From Tricholoma matsutake (Eukaryota > Basidiomycota > Agaricomycetes > Agaricales > Tricholomataceae): a DNA stretch of 64,000 nt. The stretch covers positions 4,836,001-4,900,000 of the forward strand of contig AP026547.1 of assembly GCA_026075535.2 (NCBI GenBank). The letters are read 5' to 3'. A program made the position numbers and the translations under genes. Shown here piece after piece: positions 1 to 13,073 of the stretch; position 1 is the stretch's first letter, and every line of letters begins with the position of its first letter. Under the pieces are notes generated by a model. That model saw nothing but the letters and a program-made list of their open reading frames with translations. It made no database searches and had not been told where the DNA came from.

Positions 1-764
1 GTTCGCCGTCCTGGGAACATCAGGGCCTGAGAATGTATATCTCGGGGTTGGAAGGTTGGGAAGAGGTGGGTAGACCTCGTTCATATTGAAGTCCTCGTTG
101 GGGACGACGGGGCAGGGAGCAGAAGGTGGTGCAGGCTGAGAGGCTGCACCAGCATATGAAGTACCCTGGGGCCTCTCAGGGTGAGGAGAGGGTTCACGAG
201 TACAAGCTTGTTTGGACGAATGTCCATCAAGCTGCTCGTGCAGGTGCTCATTCTCATCTTCCAGGTTCCGGATGGTCTCCTGGAGGGCAGCAATATCTTT
301 TTCGTATTCATTATAAATATGTTCGGCTCTGGCGAGAGCGCCAGAGTTAATACCTGAATTTCAACAATCTCTTGCATCGAAATATTCATCATCGTGGTCA
401 TACACGTGGGTGTACACGTGTAAAGTGTAGCTCTTGCAAGTGTCGCAAGTGCCTCAGTGAAGGACAATGCCTGCACCGTCAATCCTCCAATTTCCAGCAG
501 CGGAAGAGCTGGTGCCCACACCAGCTCGCCGGTTTTGTTCTTCTCTAGCAGAATGTCTGCGAGCGCTGATGGCTTCTTTGATCTCACCAGGGCTTGGCGA
601 GCAATGGGGTTGAGTGTTGCTGCTTGAGCCAGTGGGTTCGAGCTCTCTCTGCTTCTCCTTCCCCCCTTGAGACTGGCCACTAGGGCCCGTCTCACGCATA
701 TGGCTAGGTCTGTCAGTGTGATCATCCCCATGGGGTCATCTTTGTCTGGAGGAAAACTCGCCAT
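1..764 (-). pseudogene. third ORF downstream of pol, copy A (partial, broken)
   Basis: Counterpart of 34450-36852 in copy B; only the first part is in the window. It starts at ATG 764-762 (MASFPPDKDD). The coding part shows a charged coiled-coil stretch around 200-400 (NEYEKDIAALQETIWNLEDE) followed by a Pro/Ala-rich linker. In the coiled-coil frame there is a TGA at 454-456 where copy B has CGA, and another TGA near 365. Over roughly 470-680 a second frame is also open and reads like protein, in both copies, so the true N-terminal frame is uncertain. No known function; it is neither gag nor pol. Confidence 0.6.
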
Positions 765-883
765 GGTAAGTGTACCAAGCGATGAAGAAAAAACAATTGA
801 AACTCCGCACGACATAAAGTTGTGGAGTGTGAGATCCATTGGGCAAGGCACACCCCCAACGTGACTTGGAAATTTCCAAGTTG

Positions 884-3800
884 TTACATCCGTCGACATG
901 CAGGAGTTCCTGTGCATTTGGGCAATTCTTGCCAGTCTCTGGCACCCATCAGTGCCAGATAAGCATCTAGGGCTGCAAGATCATTGCAGTTCGCTAAAGG
1001 TTCCCAAGTGGTGTCTCCCAGACTCCACTTAACTTCAAACTGGACAGTATGGCCACACCACTTGTGTGCCGTGATCTCTTCAACATACCATTCAGTGTCA
1101 TCTGGGGCACTGAAGTCATATGTATGCATCAGGATAATGCCTGTTGGGAAACAACGCGTCATCATTAGGATGGTGAGGCCTTAGTAGGCTCACATGAAAA
1201 TGCTGGTGTATACACCAGTGTTTCAGTTCTGTAGGAAGATCCAACACATAGTTGGATGTCTCAGGGAAAGCTTGTAGGACCTTGTAGGGTCCTACAAATT
1301 TAGGTAGCAGTTTACTTACACGTCCCTTTGGCAATGCAAGGTTCTTTGTGGAGAGGTAAACAAGGTCTCCTTGTTTGACATCGGGCTCCTTGCGCCGATG
1401 CTTGTTTGCATAGTGTCATTGAAAGACTCTTTCAGCGATGATACTATCATGGGCCATGGCCATGTTTCATAGTGCATTCATCGCAAAAGTATGCACTCCG
1501 GGAGGAATGCATTCTGTAGAAGGAAGTTCTTGCATCATACGAGGCAAGAACCCATAGTTGATTTCAAATGGGGCCATCCCCGTTGCTCTGTTAATCGTAG
1601 AGTTTATGGCAAACTCTACAAGAGAGAGGAACTTTACCCAATTTTTTTGACTGGACGCAATGAATGCTCGGAGAATCTGAGTGATCAAATGATTTGCGTC
1701 CCATGCAAGACCAAACAATTCACACTATCATTCCATTATTCCATCCATCTGAGGATGGAATGAAGTGGACATAAGTAATTTGACATCCAAGATATGGTGG
1801 ATTTCATGCCACCATTTGGATGTGAATTTAGAGTCTCGATCGCAAACGATTGAGCTAGGTAGTCCATGCAAATGGACAATCTCCTTCACAAAGATGGGAG
1901 ATAGTTGTGATGCGGTCGTCGTCATGTTCACCAGGATTAGGTGAACCATTGAAGACAGATGACAGATGATTACCCAAAGGTAGTCAAATCCTTTGGACTC
2001 TGGGAAGGGTCCAATGAAATCCATTCCAATTGACTCCCATGGTCTCATGGGTGTCGGTAATGAGTGCAGCTTGCCTCGAGGGGAGTGGTATTCCCCCTTC
2101 GAGCGGATGCAATGTTCGCACAAATTACAGTATTTCTCGACTTTGTATTGAAGTCGAGGCCACCAATACCAACGTCGGATGTATTCCAATGTCTTCAGGG
2201 GACTGAAGTGCCCCACTAAGGTGTGGGCTTGTTCGATGATATGACCATGTAAGGTCATACCCTTGGAAGTAGAGGTGGGGATGCAAAGGACCTCTTTGCC
2301 CCCTCTGTTCTTTCTCCAAATGAAACCGTCCCGGGTCTGGAAGTCAAGGTGGTCCTTTGGATTTTCAAGAACCTTCTTGAAATGTTTGTCATTGACGTAT
2401 CCATTTCAGATATCATCGTTCAGAGGGTCTAACTCTAACATGTGAGTGTGCAGGTAAGGCCCCTTAGCCTGAGAGGCATAAATTGAAGGATCATCCTGCG
2501 ATTGGTTGGCCTTTGAAGAAAGCATGGTCACCTCTTCTGCATTCACAGTCATTATGGCTGCGGCTGCCTCATGCTCTTTGGCTTGTTCTCGAAGAGCTTT
2601 GAGTTGTTCACTAACTTGTTTTTGCTGGGAAGCAGTGGAATGAGTTTCAATTACTCGATTTTTGATTTTGAGATGTCGATCCCATGGGAGATCCTCTGGG
2701 ATCGAGACGTACGTCTGTGAAGACATAGTGTTGGACTAATGGAGCATCGTCCCAAGAGTCGAATTGGTAGTAGCAGGACAGAGCATCCGCTACTTTGTTC
2801 AATTTGCCTTTGACATAACGAATGTCAAAGTCGAAACGCGACAGATACTCCATCCATCGCGTTTGCCTAGCAGACAGTCGGCATTGAGTTTGGAAGAACT
2901 CAAGCGCCTGGTGATCAGTGATGACATGAATGCATCTACCGATCAGTTTGTCTTCCCACTTGAGGAGTGCCTCAAGTATGGCAATTGTTTCATGCTCAAA
3001 GGTACGGTAAACCACGCACTATGCTTACCCCTTTTGAGCATCTGAGAATTTCTTGGACAGGAACCCAGCAGGGCAGCAAGTTTGCCATTCAGGTCCCTGA
3101 CCATACATCACTCCAGTCCCAAAGACTGAGGCATCACAGATCACCCATATAGGCTCAGGTGAATCTGGGTCGATCGGCTTCAGCATGGGCATCATGCAAC
3201 AGATGTGATTAATCATCTGGAAGCAATGATCGTGCAACGGTCACCATAAAAAGGCTTGACCGTTTCTAGTCATCGCTGAAAGTGGACTAGTGAAAGCACT
3301 TATATCTGGCAGGAAATGTGCCAGATACTGCATGAGTCCCAGAAAATGCTGGACTTCGTGATAATTACGAGGAGCTTTCCACTCTCGTATACGGGCCATT
3401 TTGTTGCTATCTGTGTGTAGGCCGTGCTCGTCAATCATATGACCGAGACACTCTACCTTTTCAGCGTAGAGTTCACATTTTCTGCATGGAGGTACAGAGA
3501 ATGCTCGCGTAGTCTGTTAAACATGAGCTCCAGATGCTTCTGGTGTTCTTCAATCGTGTCGCTGAACACAAAGATATTGTCCAGGTAGGTGTGGACAAAG
3601 ATTCTGATGTAATCTCAGAATATAGAGTTCATCAACCTTTGGAAGGTTGAGGGTGCATTGCAGTCGCCTTGTTGCATAACAAGACTCTTGTAGACACCCT
3701 GAACCGTCAAGATGGTGGTTTTCCAGATGTCTTCTGGGGCAACTTGGACCTGCTCATAGGCATCGGAGAGGTCGATCTTCAAGCAGTACTTAGCTTGAGC

Positions 3801-4571
3801 AACATCAAGATGAATCAAGTCTTGATCAGGAAATGGTGTAACATCTTTCACTGTGTTAGCATTACATTTCACTGTGTTGATCACAGTGCAAAGTTTCCCA
3901 GTTTTCTTGGGAACTACTAGCATCGGAGTGGCTTGCTCCACATGGGCAGGATGCCACCAGCCTGCTTTGGAGTACTTGGCTATTTTCTCAGCAAGGGGTT
4001 TCCTCATCGAGTTGGGACATTTCGGAAGATAGTAGTTATACTTCTTCTTCTCATCCACCAATGGGATGTGGTGGTTTATGTCCCTCAAAGGAGGTAATTT
4101 GTCAGGAACTCCATTGAGGATGTCCTGACAAGATTGTTTCCACTCCTCCCAGAGGCGTGGAAGGTCCTTTTTTGAAAGGGGTCCTTTGCATTTAGTTTTA
4201 TTGGCCAGCTCTTTGCAAATTGCGAAGAGTATGTTGTTCAGGTCATTGACCTGATCTGGCAGAAGTACCGCAGGGATAGAGGGGTCAAATCTGGGAGGTT
4301 CGAAATTGGGTCCCTTGGGGAATCTATCCCAAGTAAATTCCTGGATGATCTCTTCTAGATCATCTTCTTCGTCACTCAAGGGTTCCTCTTCGGGTCCTAA
4401 ATGGATGGGGTCCAAAGGTTTTAGTGTAGACCAATGATGTTTGTCAACATCGTCTACTTCTTCCATTTCAACATTCCTACATCTAACAGATGGAGGTTGC
4501 ACCTTTGTGGAACTCGGACCAGGCTTGTCTGGGTCCTTCTTCTTTCGTGCGGCCAGGTGGCTGCTCTCATG
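884..4571 (-). pseudogene. pol of copy A: RT, RNase H, integrase, chromodomain (broken)
   Basis: Pieces in several frames together cover a complete chromovirus pol. A reverse transcriptase lies at 3615-4502 (IDLSDAYEQV palm motif), with its active-site box reading YLDN instead of YxDD near 3580. The RT connection and RNase H follow at 2647-3438 (TDHQALEFF), the integrase zinc-binding and DDE core at 1467-2258, and a chromodomain at 884-1165 (EVKWSLGDTTWEPL). Frameshifts split it into at least eight open pieces. It retains segments that copy B has lost, for example about 16 codons of the RT thumb near 3330-3380 and about 25 acidic codons near 4330-4390. It lies in the same frame as the upstream gag-protease, separated by a TGA at 4572-4574. 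Confidence 0.9.
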
Positions 4572-7500
4572 TCATTCATTCTTGGGAGGTTGAGGATGCA
4601 TAGCATGCTGATGGGCTTGCTTGAAAGTGTTAGGGCCCTCAATAATGGTATTGAGGTGTTTGCCCTTGATGCATACTTCATCATGTTCAAAGTCTAGAAC
4701 TATACCGTGTTTCCTCATGAAGACGGTGCCTAGAATGGCGTCATATCTATTGATGTTAACAACATCAAAATAATGGGTGTTTTTTATTTCACTGATTTCA
4801 AAATCAGTGAATAGTCTGAAGTTGATCTTCGAACAGCTTCCAATGGTGTTTAAGATTCGCTGACATGGTGAATTCAGGGGAAATTGAATCAGACGTGCAG
4901 CCTGAATTAAGGAGTTCGAAAGCTTCAAGTTCATGAAGCTTCATTTTTGCCATGAAGCACCTGTTGTCCTTCTCAGAGCGAGGAGGACAGGTTATTTTCT
5001 TAGAGGATTTCCTCAAAGTGGTTGCACCTCTGAAGCACGGCTTGTTTCTGAATAGGTTGTCCACCATGATGCCTAGTCTTTCAGAAAATGATGGAGAATT
5101 TCTCTCTGTCTCGTCCTCAGAGTCTTCCTCTGAGTTGGATACCAACTGGGCAGAGGGGCAACTGTCGCAGCCATACTCCAAAAGGATTTCTCAGATTGCA
5201 CCAAAGTGCTCTGCTCCAGAATATTCACTGGCATCACCCCCAGGGTCAGACTCCAAGTTGCCTTCTGAACTGTACTGAGAACCGTCAGGGTTCATGTCTG
5301 ACAAGGCAGACCCATACTCAGAGCGAGAGTTATCCTCTGAGTCGCTGTACCTGTGGCGAGTCTCTCATTCATCGCAGAATGTGAATCTGAGTCCCGGGTA
5401 GGACTTGAATGGTGCTCACCACTCGGTGGAGCATGGGAGGTTTGGGGATCAGCTGTAGATGCTGATCCTTCTTGAGCAGCGTACATCTTAGCCGATGGTT
5501 TGGGATGTCCGTACTTAGGGCAGCCCTTTTCTGTGGAGTAGTGTGGACCTCCACAGCTGTAACAATTCGGGGTCTTCTTGTCATCAGACCTTTTGTCTGA
5601 TTTGGATCTGGAGTGTCTGGATGGTTTCCATCCAGACTCGTGATGTTGAGTATCACAACGATCTTTGTTATGGCAATCACTATTGCTGTGACTTTGAAGC
5701 TCCTTGGTAGAATACTTCGACCCCGGATATTTAGAGCTATCATGATAGTTCTTATCGTGTTTTTGAGAATGATCCCGGGATTGTTCATGAGACCGTTCAG
5801 GAGAAGGGTCTTTGGTTTTGGAAGTTTTAGTCGAAGAGGACGTGGTCTTCGACTTGGTGGAATCCATTATACACTTCTTTTTGTTGAAGTGTTTTCTCAT
5901 CTTACCGATTTCCTCTGCCTGGCAGGCGAAGTGTAGGATATCTTGCACTGAGCTTGTCTCAGCGGAACATCCTTTGTCTAGTACAAAGGATATGATGCTT
6001 GTGGGCAACCCAGTCACCAATTGCATTTTGAATGTAAATGGATCGGGTGCCTGTATCATCCTGGTAGCATAGCACTCCAGTTTGTGGTAATAGCCCATAA
6101 CGCCCTCATCGGCATTATACTCGACATGCCAGAACTTGTCAGTTGTGTCGTGGGTTGCATTTTCATGCACGAACTGGTCGTATAGGCTGGTGATGACTTC
6201 CTTGAAAGTCCAGGCAGATTGTCGACGGTATGCACCGTCAATGCTATCTTCAAACCAAGTGAGGGCGGTGTTCTCAAGGAACATCGCTGTATATTTAATG
6301 CGGTCTGAGTCCAGTTCAGGGCCGCACACCTTGTTCACCTTTAACCACCAAAGAAGGGCGTTCATCCATCTTTCAAAGGCTTCAGTGTTGGGTAATCCAC
6401 CGTACTTTGACAGATTGGGAACTCTGGGACCATTCTTGCCTCCAGTGGCAGGAATCTCTGTCAAGACAGAGACCTTGTTGTCAATCTGTCTATGTATCTT
6501 GGCATGAATGTCCCTCAAATATTTTGAGGGATGGCGAGAGCCTTTATCTCAATAAGAATTGGGATAGGAAGATGTAGACCAGTAAGGCTACTTGGTTCTT
6601 GTGGGGTACCAGAATGTCCAGATGGGGTACATCTGGAAGAAGTGCATGTTTGCGCTCCTTGTCAGGGATTCAACAAGTTTCTGCAGGATGCCTCAAATCG
6701 AATCAGGAAGAATGTTCAGTACTTTTGTTGCTCGACGTGCTATACGTCGAGTTGCTATCACTTCCATTACCATCATCCCCAGACCCATCTCCATCTGGTG
6801 GTCCTCCATGGCCAGCATGACTCTGCACAGGCTGTCAGAAATTTACAGATGGTGGGCTCTCTCACTTTTTATGGCGAGATGAAGGGTCATTCTTATCCCA
6901 AGGTTGACCATCTTTGTCAAAACGGATCCCCTGATTGGGGATCAAGGTGGGATGTCCGTCCTGGATATCACCATTGTGTATCCTTTGAAGGACAATCCTG
7001 TTGTTGTTGATATAGTGTACCTTCCTTTTAGAAGGTACTTCATGAGATAACTCGGATGTCTGCAGATGTGGGTGGCAGGATTTTCTCATTCTGCTGGGTT
7101 GGTGGAATGAGGTTGGGCAGGGTTGGGATCTCGTTCCATTGCTGTGGAACGAGGCATAGTAGGGTTGATTATTTCCCTATGGGCAAAGTGACTGGTGTAA
7201 CTTAATGCCAGATCTTTAAGTTGGTTTTCCAACTTAATCGGTTCAAAATCTCTTGCATCCATGCAATGGGTAAACATATCTGTTGTGATCTGAGCCAAAT
7301 GCTCAGCTCCAAATTCGTCATCCAATTCATCCTCTCGAGGTTTGGCCTCGAGGGGTCTTTTCTCTAGGTGTTGGCGCAGCCGATCATCAGCATTCATTGG
7401 TGTTGCAGGTGCTGATGCTGTTAAATCCAGCCATACAGCAGGGAATAATCCAGGTGTTTCATACATCGGGCTGTTGCGGGGAAGATCGATACCACTACCG

Positions 7501-7931
7501 GGGGTAATCCAGTGGTTGTTGGGCTCTGGGGTCAATTCATCCAGAGGAGAAAGCTTCTGCAAGCCAGGAGGAGGTCCTGGATTGGAATGAGTGTCTTGTC
7601 AACTGTTGTTTGACAAGAAAGATTTTTTGGATTCGGGTTCGCTGTCATCGGTGTCCTCAACAGTGGGCCATTGATGGTGTGGGCTGAGGGCAGAGGAATC
7701 AAGATTTCTTGAAGTGGCTGTATGCGCTTTGAGGGTCTGAAAGTCCCTAGTAGGAGAAATGTTGTTTCTTGAGGTGCTTGTATGCGCCTCGAGTGGATGG
7801 GATCCAGCCAAATCTTTCGCAGCATGCCAAGGAGAATCTGACCCTGATGGCAATGGATGAGATTTACCTTGCGCATCCTGCTTGGGAGCAGGCTTCAGCT
7901 TGTTCTTGTTCTTGGCCCTGGTCAAAACCAT
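4572..7931 (-). pseudogene. gag-protease of copy A (broken)
   Basis: Start chosen at ATG 7931 (MVLTRAKNKNKLKPAPK), matching copy B. The N-terminal region is disordered and rich in Ser/Pro/Asp. A gag domain lies around 5900-6440 (FERWMNALLWWLKVNKV), a variant zinc knuckle (CYSCGGPHYSTEKGC) near 5530, then an acidic serine-rich stretch and a retropepsin-like domain with LLNSGCTSD, where copy B has LLDSGCTSD. The catalytic Asp is therefore lost here. Several frameshifts and stops, including near 7600, 7086 and 5292, and a deletion in the protease around 4860 make it non-functional. The product would have been the structural capsid protein plus the processing protease. Confidence 0.9.
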
Positions 7932-8176
7932 GGTCTCATTCTTGAGGTACAATCTTCAGCAATGGAGAAAAAGAATTTCAGTCATAGCAGCGGGTGAAAA
8001 GCAAAGAGTCAAGTGCAAAGAAACTTGATTCAGGTCCTAGCGATGGATATGCTTCCGTCGCTGATCGCATTGAGAATTTTCTCCTTTTGTGGGAGAAGTT
8101 CAGGGTCGTGTTGATGATGATTGCTGATTGGGCAATGTCGAGCTTAACTCTATATGAGTTTGAGTGTTTAAAAAAC

Positions 8177-8372
8177 TGTAGTGAGTCGTAGGGGGGTCCC
8201 TTAATATCACACAGGAGCTAAACATGAATAACGTATACATTGTGTGTACTTGAGGTGGTAGTAAAGGGATTGATTATGTAAATAGAAGGCTGGTCCCTTT
8301 ATAGGGCCAGCCAGGTCAATAGCAAAGAGATATAATATATACAAATGTGGGGTCAAGCCCCGGGTCACCACA
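8177..8372 (-). repeat. 5' LTR of copy A (196 bp)
   Basis: On the minus strand it begins TGTGGTGACC at 8372 and ends at 8177, matching the 198-bp LTRs of copy B along its length and keeping the CTATAAAG promoter-like motif. The following leader (GTTTTTTAAACAC on the minus strand) is also shared with B. Confidence 0.92.
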
Positions 8373-10255
8373 GCATGGTAATCTATATACTTGTTTACAT
8401 AGAAAGATTTGAAGGCATCTAAGCTATCAGTATGTTTTAGCTGATGGGGGATGGAATGTTTATCAGCTCTACTCATGAGATGAGCTCCCCGAAAAACGGT
8501 GTCAAGATGAACAACCAACATTATCTGTTGTCCATGTCTATTGAAATCGGGCTCTACAATCCACATTCCAGTATCAGGACATGGATTATCACCAACAGCA
8601 GAGAACCACGTCAGTAGTGCACAAGGGTAGGTGATGGAGTGATGTTTGATCTTGAAAAACAGCTGAACATGTGCATACAACCCTTGGAAACCTGGTAACT
8701 CTGGATCATGCTCGACAAATATGCAATCATGACACTCAGGACCCCTCCGCCAGGAGCTCACAGATTGTATATGCTCCCGGTACATGCCCCCAATATCAGA
8801 TCTGTCACTTGGAGAGTAATAGATGGCAACAGCAGAAGGATAGACATAATTTTCCCTGTGTAAATGGGGCATTTTGCCAGTGGAACATCAACTAAGGCAA
8901 TGTTAGGATCAAGGTCGGGGTGTTCTTGCGCATACAGAAATCGAGAGATGAATGTGGGAAGCTGAGGAATGTTAAGATGGTGACTGAGAGCAAGAAGAGC
9001 ACAAGGAAGATGAGGAACTATGTAAATGTAGTTAGATACAAATGAAGCTTATCACATGAAGTATGCACCAGGTTCCTTAGCCAGGGTGACCTCTCCAAGG
9101 ATATCACGAGTGTCGATAGGGCCGCCATCATCGTCATCATCTTCAGGAACAAAATTTGGGATTTCAGGTGGGATATCATGCATGATCCAGCAATGGACCA
9201 TTCAGCATCCCACATGCCTGAAATTCCACATGACTAGCAGCAAGTTTGTCGAGACGTTGGTTGGTGAGAACCATCTGTGCAAGTGCTTGATGATGATTTG
9301 ATCGACACCAGGGGTCCTTCACTGCTTTTATATGTTTCGACTCTGTTATTGACGAGCAAAGTCCATTAGGTGCTCCAAATTCACTGATGAGAAATGGATA
9401 ATGGACAAGGGAATGCTGGCATGGTAGTGAAATCCCATCAGGATGTACACCTTCATGTTCAAAGATTACATGTTCTTCATGAAAGTGGGCAATAGCAAGT
9501 GCCTTTGAGTCATCACCTGTCCACTGTTTGAACCCACCGCCTTCAGGAAAGCATCAGAGCCCAGGAAAAGATGGCGCCACAGCAATTCTAACCCAAGACA
9601 TGAATTAGTACGAAGCATATTGCCAATACAAATGTGTAATTACCTGCGATCAATGTCTGCAAGGATTCATTCTGCTTCTGCAGCAGTGTGAATCAACTTA
9701 AGATACTCCTCTACCCAGGTAACGAGGTGATCTTTGAATGTTCCCTTGATTACTTGATGGAGGATGTCGTGTGAAATTATCTCATGGATCTCAGCACAAG
9801 GAAACCCATAAGTAAATGGCTATACAAGATAACATTAATGCAACGAGTACAGAAAGATGCTGGTCAGAGTAATTACCATGATATCATCAACTATTCCATA
9901 ATCATCCCAGAGGACCTTCTTGTCGAGAGCATCAAAGAGTGCAAGCATCAGTTCATGTGTTCATCGACCCCCTTCACCATCAAGGTTGCTTGCCGGGGCA
10001 TCACATCTGTGCCGTGTCAAACATATATATTATTTCATAGAATAGATAATGTTACCTGGGACACCATCCTTGGACAATGCACGTACACAAGACTTGCTCA
10101 GGATAGTCAGCAATATAAGGCCTGATCTGATAAATTGCCTGACAAAAGTGACCATCAGCAAAATGAATAATCTCAGCTTCATCCATGCCAGCATGCAAAG
10201 ACTGTAGGATCTGCCGCAGTGATCTGTGAAATAGATTGTGTCAAAATTGACGAAA
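8373..10255 (-). pseudogene. Plavaka-like transposase, C-terminal two thirds, decayed
   Basis: Conceptual translation over several frames resembles the transposase of Plavaka (CACTA/EnSpm-like) elements of basidiomycetes. Motifs in order are IHFADGHFCQAIYQ (about 10175), FCPR-type Cys motif, THELMLALFDALD (9950), ISHDILHQVIKGTFKDHL (9760), GGGFKQWTGDDSKAL (9530), SSITESKHIKAVKDPW (9330), TNQRLDKLAA (9260), FVEHDPELPGFQGLY (8700) and LDAFKSFYVNKY (8400). Typical short introns remain at 10007-10055, 9820-9876 and 9588-9643; a possible one is at 9018-9055. The N-terminal part is missing, a central stretch after 9490 appears deleted, and stops and frameshifts are present. Gypsy copy A inserted immediately after the conserved YVNKYIDYHA tail. 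The family assignment comes from remembered motifs. Confidence 0.75.
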
Positions 10256-10337
10256 CTCTAGGCTACCTTGATGTTCACAGTCAGCTGCATCAGAAAATTA
10301 TTGTCAGTAGTGGGTGAGATTTTCAATGGGACACGTC

Positions 10338-11894
10338 TCATGGTGGGGTCAGGGGGGTGTAATAAGTCGAAACCAGTCTCCTTAGCAATAACAGTTCTGA
10401 GTTCAGTGTCGACCACAATCTTGTTTTCACCAAGAAGTCCAGGCTGAGGATGAGGTCTGTCTGGAGGTGGGGACAAATGATGGCATTTAAGGTACGTGAT
10501 TTCCATGCTGCATCTTGTGATATTAAATTCACTCTACAATACTTGGTTAAAAGGACAGGTCGAGGCTTCGATTCACTGGTGACAAAGGCTGCTGAAACTG
10601 CGAAAGACTTAAAAAGGTTGTGACAGATGAGGCCATAAAGTTTGACCATGTCTTCAGATATCAGTACTGGTGAAGCACCATGATCAATCAGTGCTCTGAT
10701 TGGGGACAGTGTGCAAGTGAACGGGGCATCAATACAACAGTCCCACCAGAGGTGGTCTGGTACATCGGGGAGTGGGGATGTGGTAGGAGTGGGGATGTAC
10801 TCATTAAACTTGTCTGAGTTGACAAAATCTTCTTCCATGTAATCTCCATTGAGACCAGTGTCGAAAATAGCTGCAATGATGGGCACACTGGCCTTCTCAA
10901 AGGCGGCCTTGGCCCGTAAGGCATGGGCAGCAGTGACTTTCTTGCAGGCATCTAAAGAGGGGTGTTTGGCAGTACAGGTACAAGAAAAGTGACCTGCATA
11001 AAAAGTGCGGCACTTGTAACAACCTTTATGAAGGTCCAAGAGGCCCTTCTCAGGCTGAGTGAGTTTGGGTAAGGCAACAAAGCCGACAAGCAGATTGGAG
11101 GTGCTTGAGCTGGTGGCAGCACCCAAGGTGTTATTGACAGTGTTGGAGGCGGACTGGGTGTATGCACTTCAATTCGATGACTGAGTGAGTTTGACTGCGT
11201 TCTTTGTGGTGTGGGCCATGCTCATAGCTATCTGCTTCTGGTGAGTAGCACGTTGGACATCGAGGATAACAATACGATGAATCCACGCCTCGATGTCTGC
11301 CACGGCATCTAACTCCTTCTTGGAGGCATGGTAAGCAAGGCAAAGAGCAGGGTTGAGATGGGTGATGAGATGGGCAGGGAACTGTGTGTTGGGGATATGT
11401 TGCAAGGAATCAGCAGCTTTGAGTTCATTGTTCACTTTGCAGATGGAGATAGACCATTCATAGAAGTCGTGGTCACCCTGTGGAGTGATAAGCTCTTGAA
11501 TGAGCTCATCTTCCCAGTCTGTTGGAAGCCATTTGCATTTGACTTTGAGCATGAATTCTGAAAAGGACAGGGCGATGAGGCGGTCACTGTCAGATTTGAT
11601 CCAGGACTGCATGAATTCAGACTCAAAGGAATAGATGATGCATCCAACTTGTTCTTGGGTGGGGATCTCCTTGTATGCAAAGAAATGTTTGCAGGCATAG
11701 TTGAACTTGTGGAGATTGGCGATCAGAATAGATCTGGCTGACAGGAGGGGTGGTTGGCTGGTGGCAGTTTGCAGGATGGTGGCAGGACCATATGGCATGT
11801 TGGTGATGACAGGGTCGATGGGAGGCATGGTGTACAGGAAGTTCGAGGGAGCAGTATAGAGTCTGATGAGTAAGAGCGATGTCGGGAAGCGCAT
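10338..11894 (-). pseudogene. gypsy gag-protease, family F (one in-frame TGA)
   Basis: One frame of 519 codons, interrupted only by TGA at 11169-11171. The N-terminal half is a gag-like alpha-helical domain (IIYSFESEFMQSWIKSDS; LSFSEFMLKVKCKWLPTDWE). It is followed by a zinc-knuckle-like CYKCRTFYAGHFSC near 11015 and a retropepsin-like domain with ALIDHGASPVLIS near 10690, where DHG replaces the usual DTG/DSG. The same layout occurs in element C, so F is a related but distinct Ty3/gypsy family. No reverse transcriptase follows: the sequence runs into the truncated Plavaka-like gene at about 10255. A start at ATG 11825 (MPPIDPV) is as likely as 11894. LTRs of this element were not identified. 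Confidence 0.75.
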
Positions 11895-13073
11895 GCAGGG
11901 ATGACAGGTATGGGCGAGGTATGCTGAGATGACGATGGTGATGGTGAGGCTGTCAAAGGTGGTAATGGTGAGGATGGTGGGGTATGAGTGAAGTGGTCCA
12001 GTGTGATTTGGGGGGGGATCTTGGGCCGCTGTAACAGGCGAGGTTTATAAACAATGGTTCTGAGCAGTGTATCCGTGAAGAAGAATTAGGCTTCCTTTTG
12101 ATGAAGGATCAGCGAGGCGGGTCAAAGCTCTGGAAGCGTGATGATGAAGGATAAGCATGGCGGGTCAAAGTTCAGAAGTGTGATGTTTGATAAGGTTACA
12201 CTGATAAGATATGGCGGTACCCTGGGCAGGGAGATAACATGAAGATAGCTGTGTGGCGTGTCAGGGAAAGGGAGGGTGGATGGTTCGTTTGACTTTAAAA
12301 AAAAGTGGAATGATGCTAGAGCATCAAACACTAAGATGACACAAGAGTAAAGTGGAACGGGTTATATTGTCGAGGGTACAAGATAAGGATACAAGACGAG
12401 GTCTGTAATGTATATATATGTCCGTGGAGGAGATCAGGTGATCATGTATATTAGTGAGTATTAGGTAAGAGTACTCTTACAAGATTGCAAAAATCAAATA
12501 ATAGCCAAAAATAGAAAAAGCGGAGATGGGCAGATCAAGGCCACCGAATGACATCACACCAAGGGGTGGATGTCGGAAAGGGTACTACCGTACTCTGCCT
12601 CTAAATATAAAATTGTCAACATGCACAAATGTGATAGAAAGGGAAATTAGTAATAAAATAAGGAAAAATCATAGAAAATGAAGAATAGGAGGAAATGAAG
12701 TGAGGAAAAATATAGGATGAACATAAAAAATAGGAGAAACACATGGGGCACCCCCTAGTCCCCTTACAGCCTCAAGCAAGATGTGGGATTCACCGTTGGG
12801 GTTGAGAAGAGATTCAAGATCCATTCAATTCTTTGCCTGGAGTGCCCCTGTATAGGGTACAGCAGGGGTAACCCTTGGGTAAAATTTGTGGTACCCATAC
12901 CCATGAACACCACACCCCTTTGGGTAAGGGTACGGTGTCCCCCACAGTTTTTTGGGGGTTACCTGCAAGACTCAAGGGTTTACTTGAAACCCACAGTTAG
13001 TACTGTGGGTTTCCAAGTACATAGTCTACAATATAGATATGTATTATATATTATAGTTATGCATCTATTTATC
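11895..13073. other. no gene recognised; possible leader of F and an ACCC-rich patch
   Basis: No convincing coding sequence. 12110-12180 has two imperfect copies of a short repeat containing GGCGGGTCAAAG. 12600-12740 is purine-rich and AT-rich. 12850-13010 is a patch of inverted ACCC/GGGT motifs (GGGTAAGGGTA and ACCCATACCC) that resembles the subterminal region of the pogo-like element at 18420 and patches at 40100-40480. It may be the end of a small DNA transposon that truncated the LTR beginning at 13074. Confidence 0.4.

Larger units (their letters stand above)
1..8372 (-). mobile_element. Ty3/gypsy chromovirus copy A, 3' end beyond window
   Basis: Reading right to left the order is LTR (8372-8177), leader, gag with zinc knuckle, aspartic protease, reverse transcriptase, RNase H, integrase, chromodomain and the start of an extra 3' ORF, so it is a Ty3/gypsy element of the chromodomain type. 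It belongs to the same family as copy B (26938-37196), with which it aligns over its whole length in the opposite orientation. The rest of the 3' ORF and the 3' LTR lie to the left of the window. It is decayed by frameshifts, stops and small deletions. The LTR interrupts the last codons of a Plavaka-like transposase at 8372/8373. Its target-site duplication cannot be tested because the other end is missing. Confidence 0.93.
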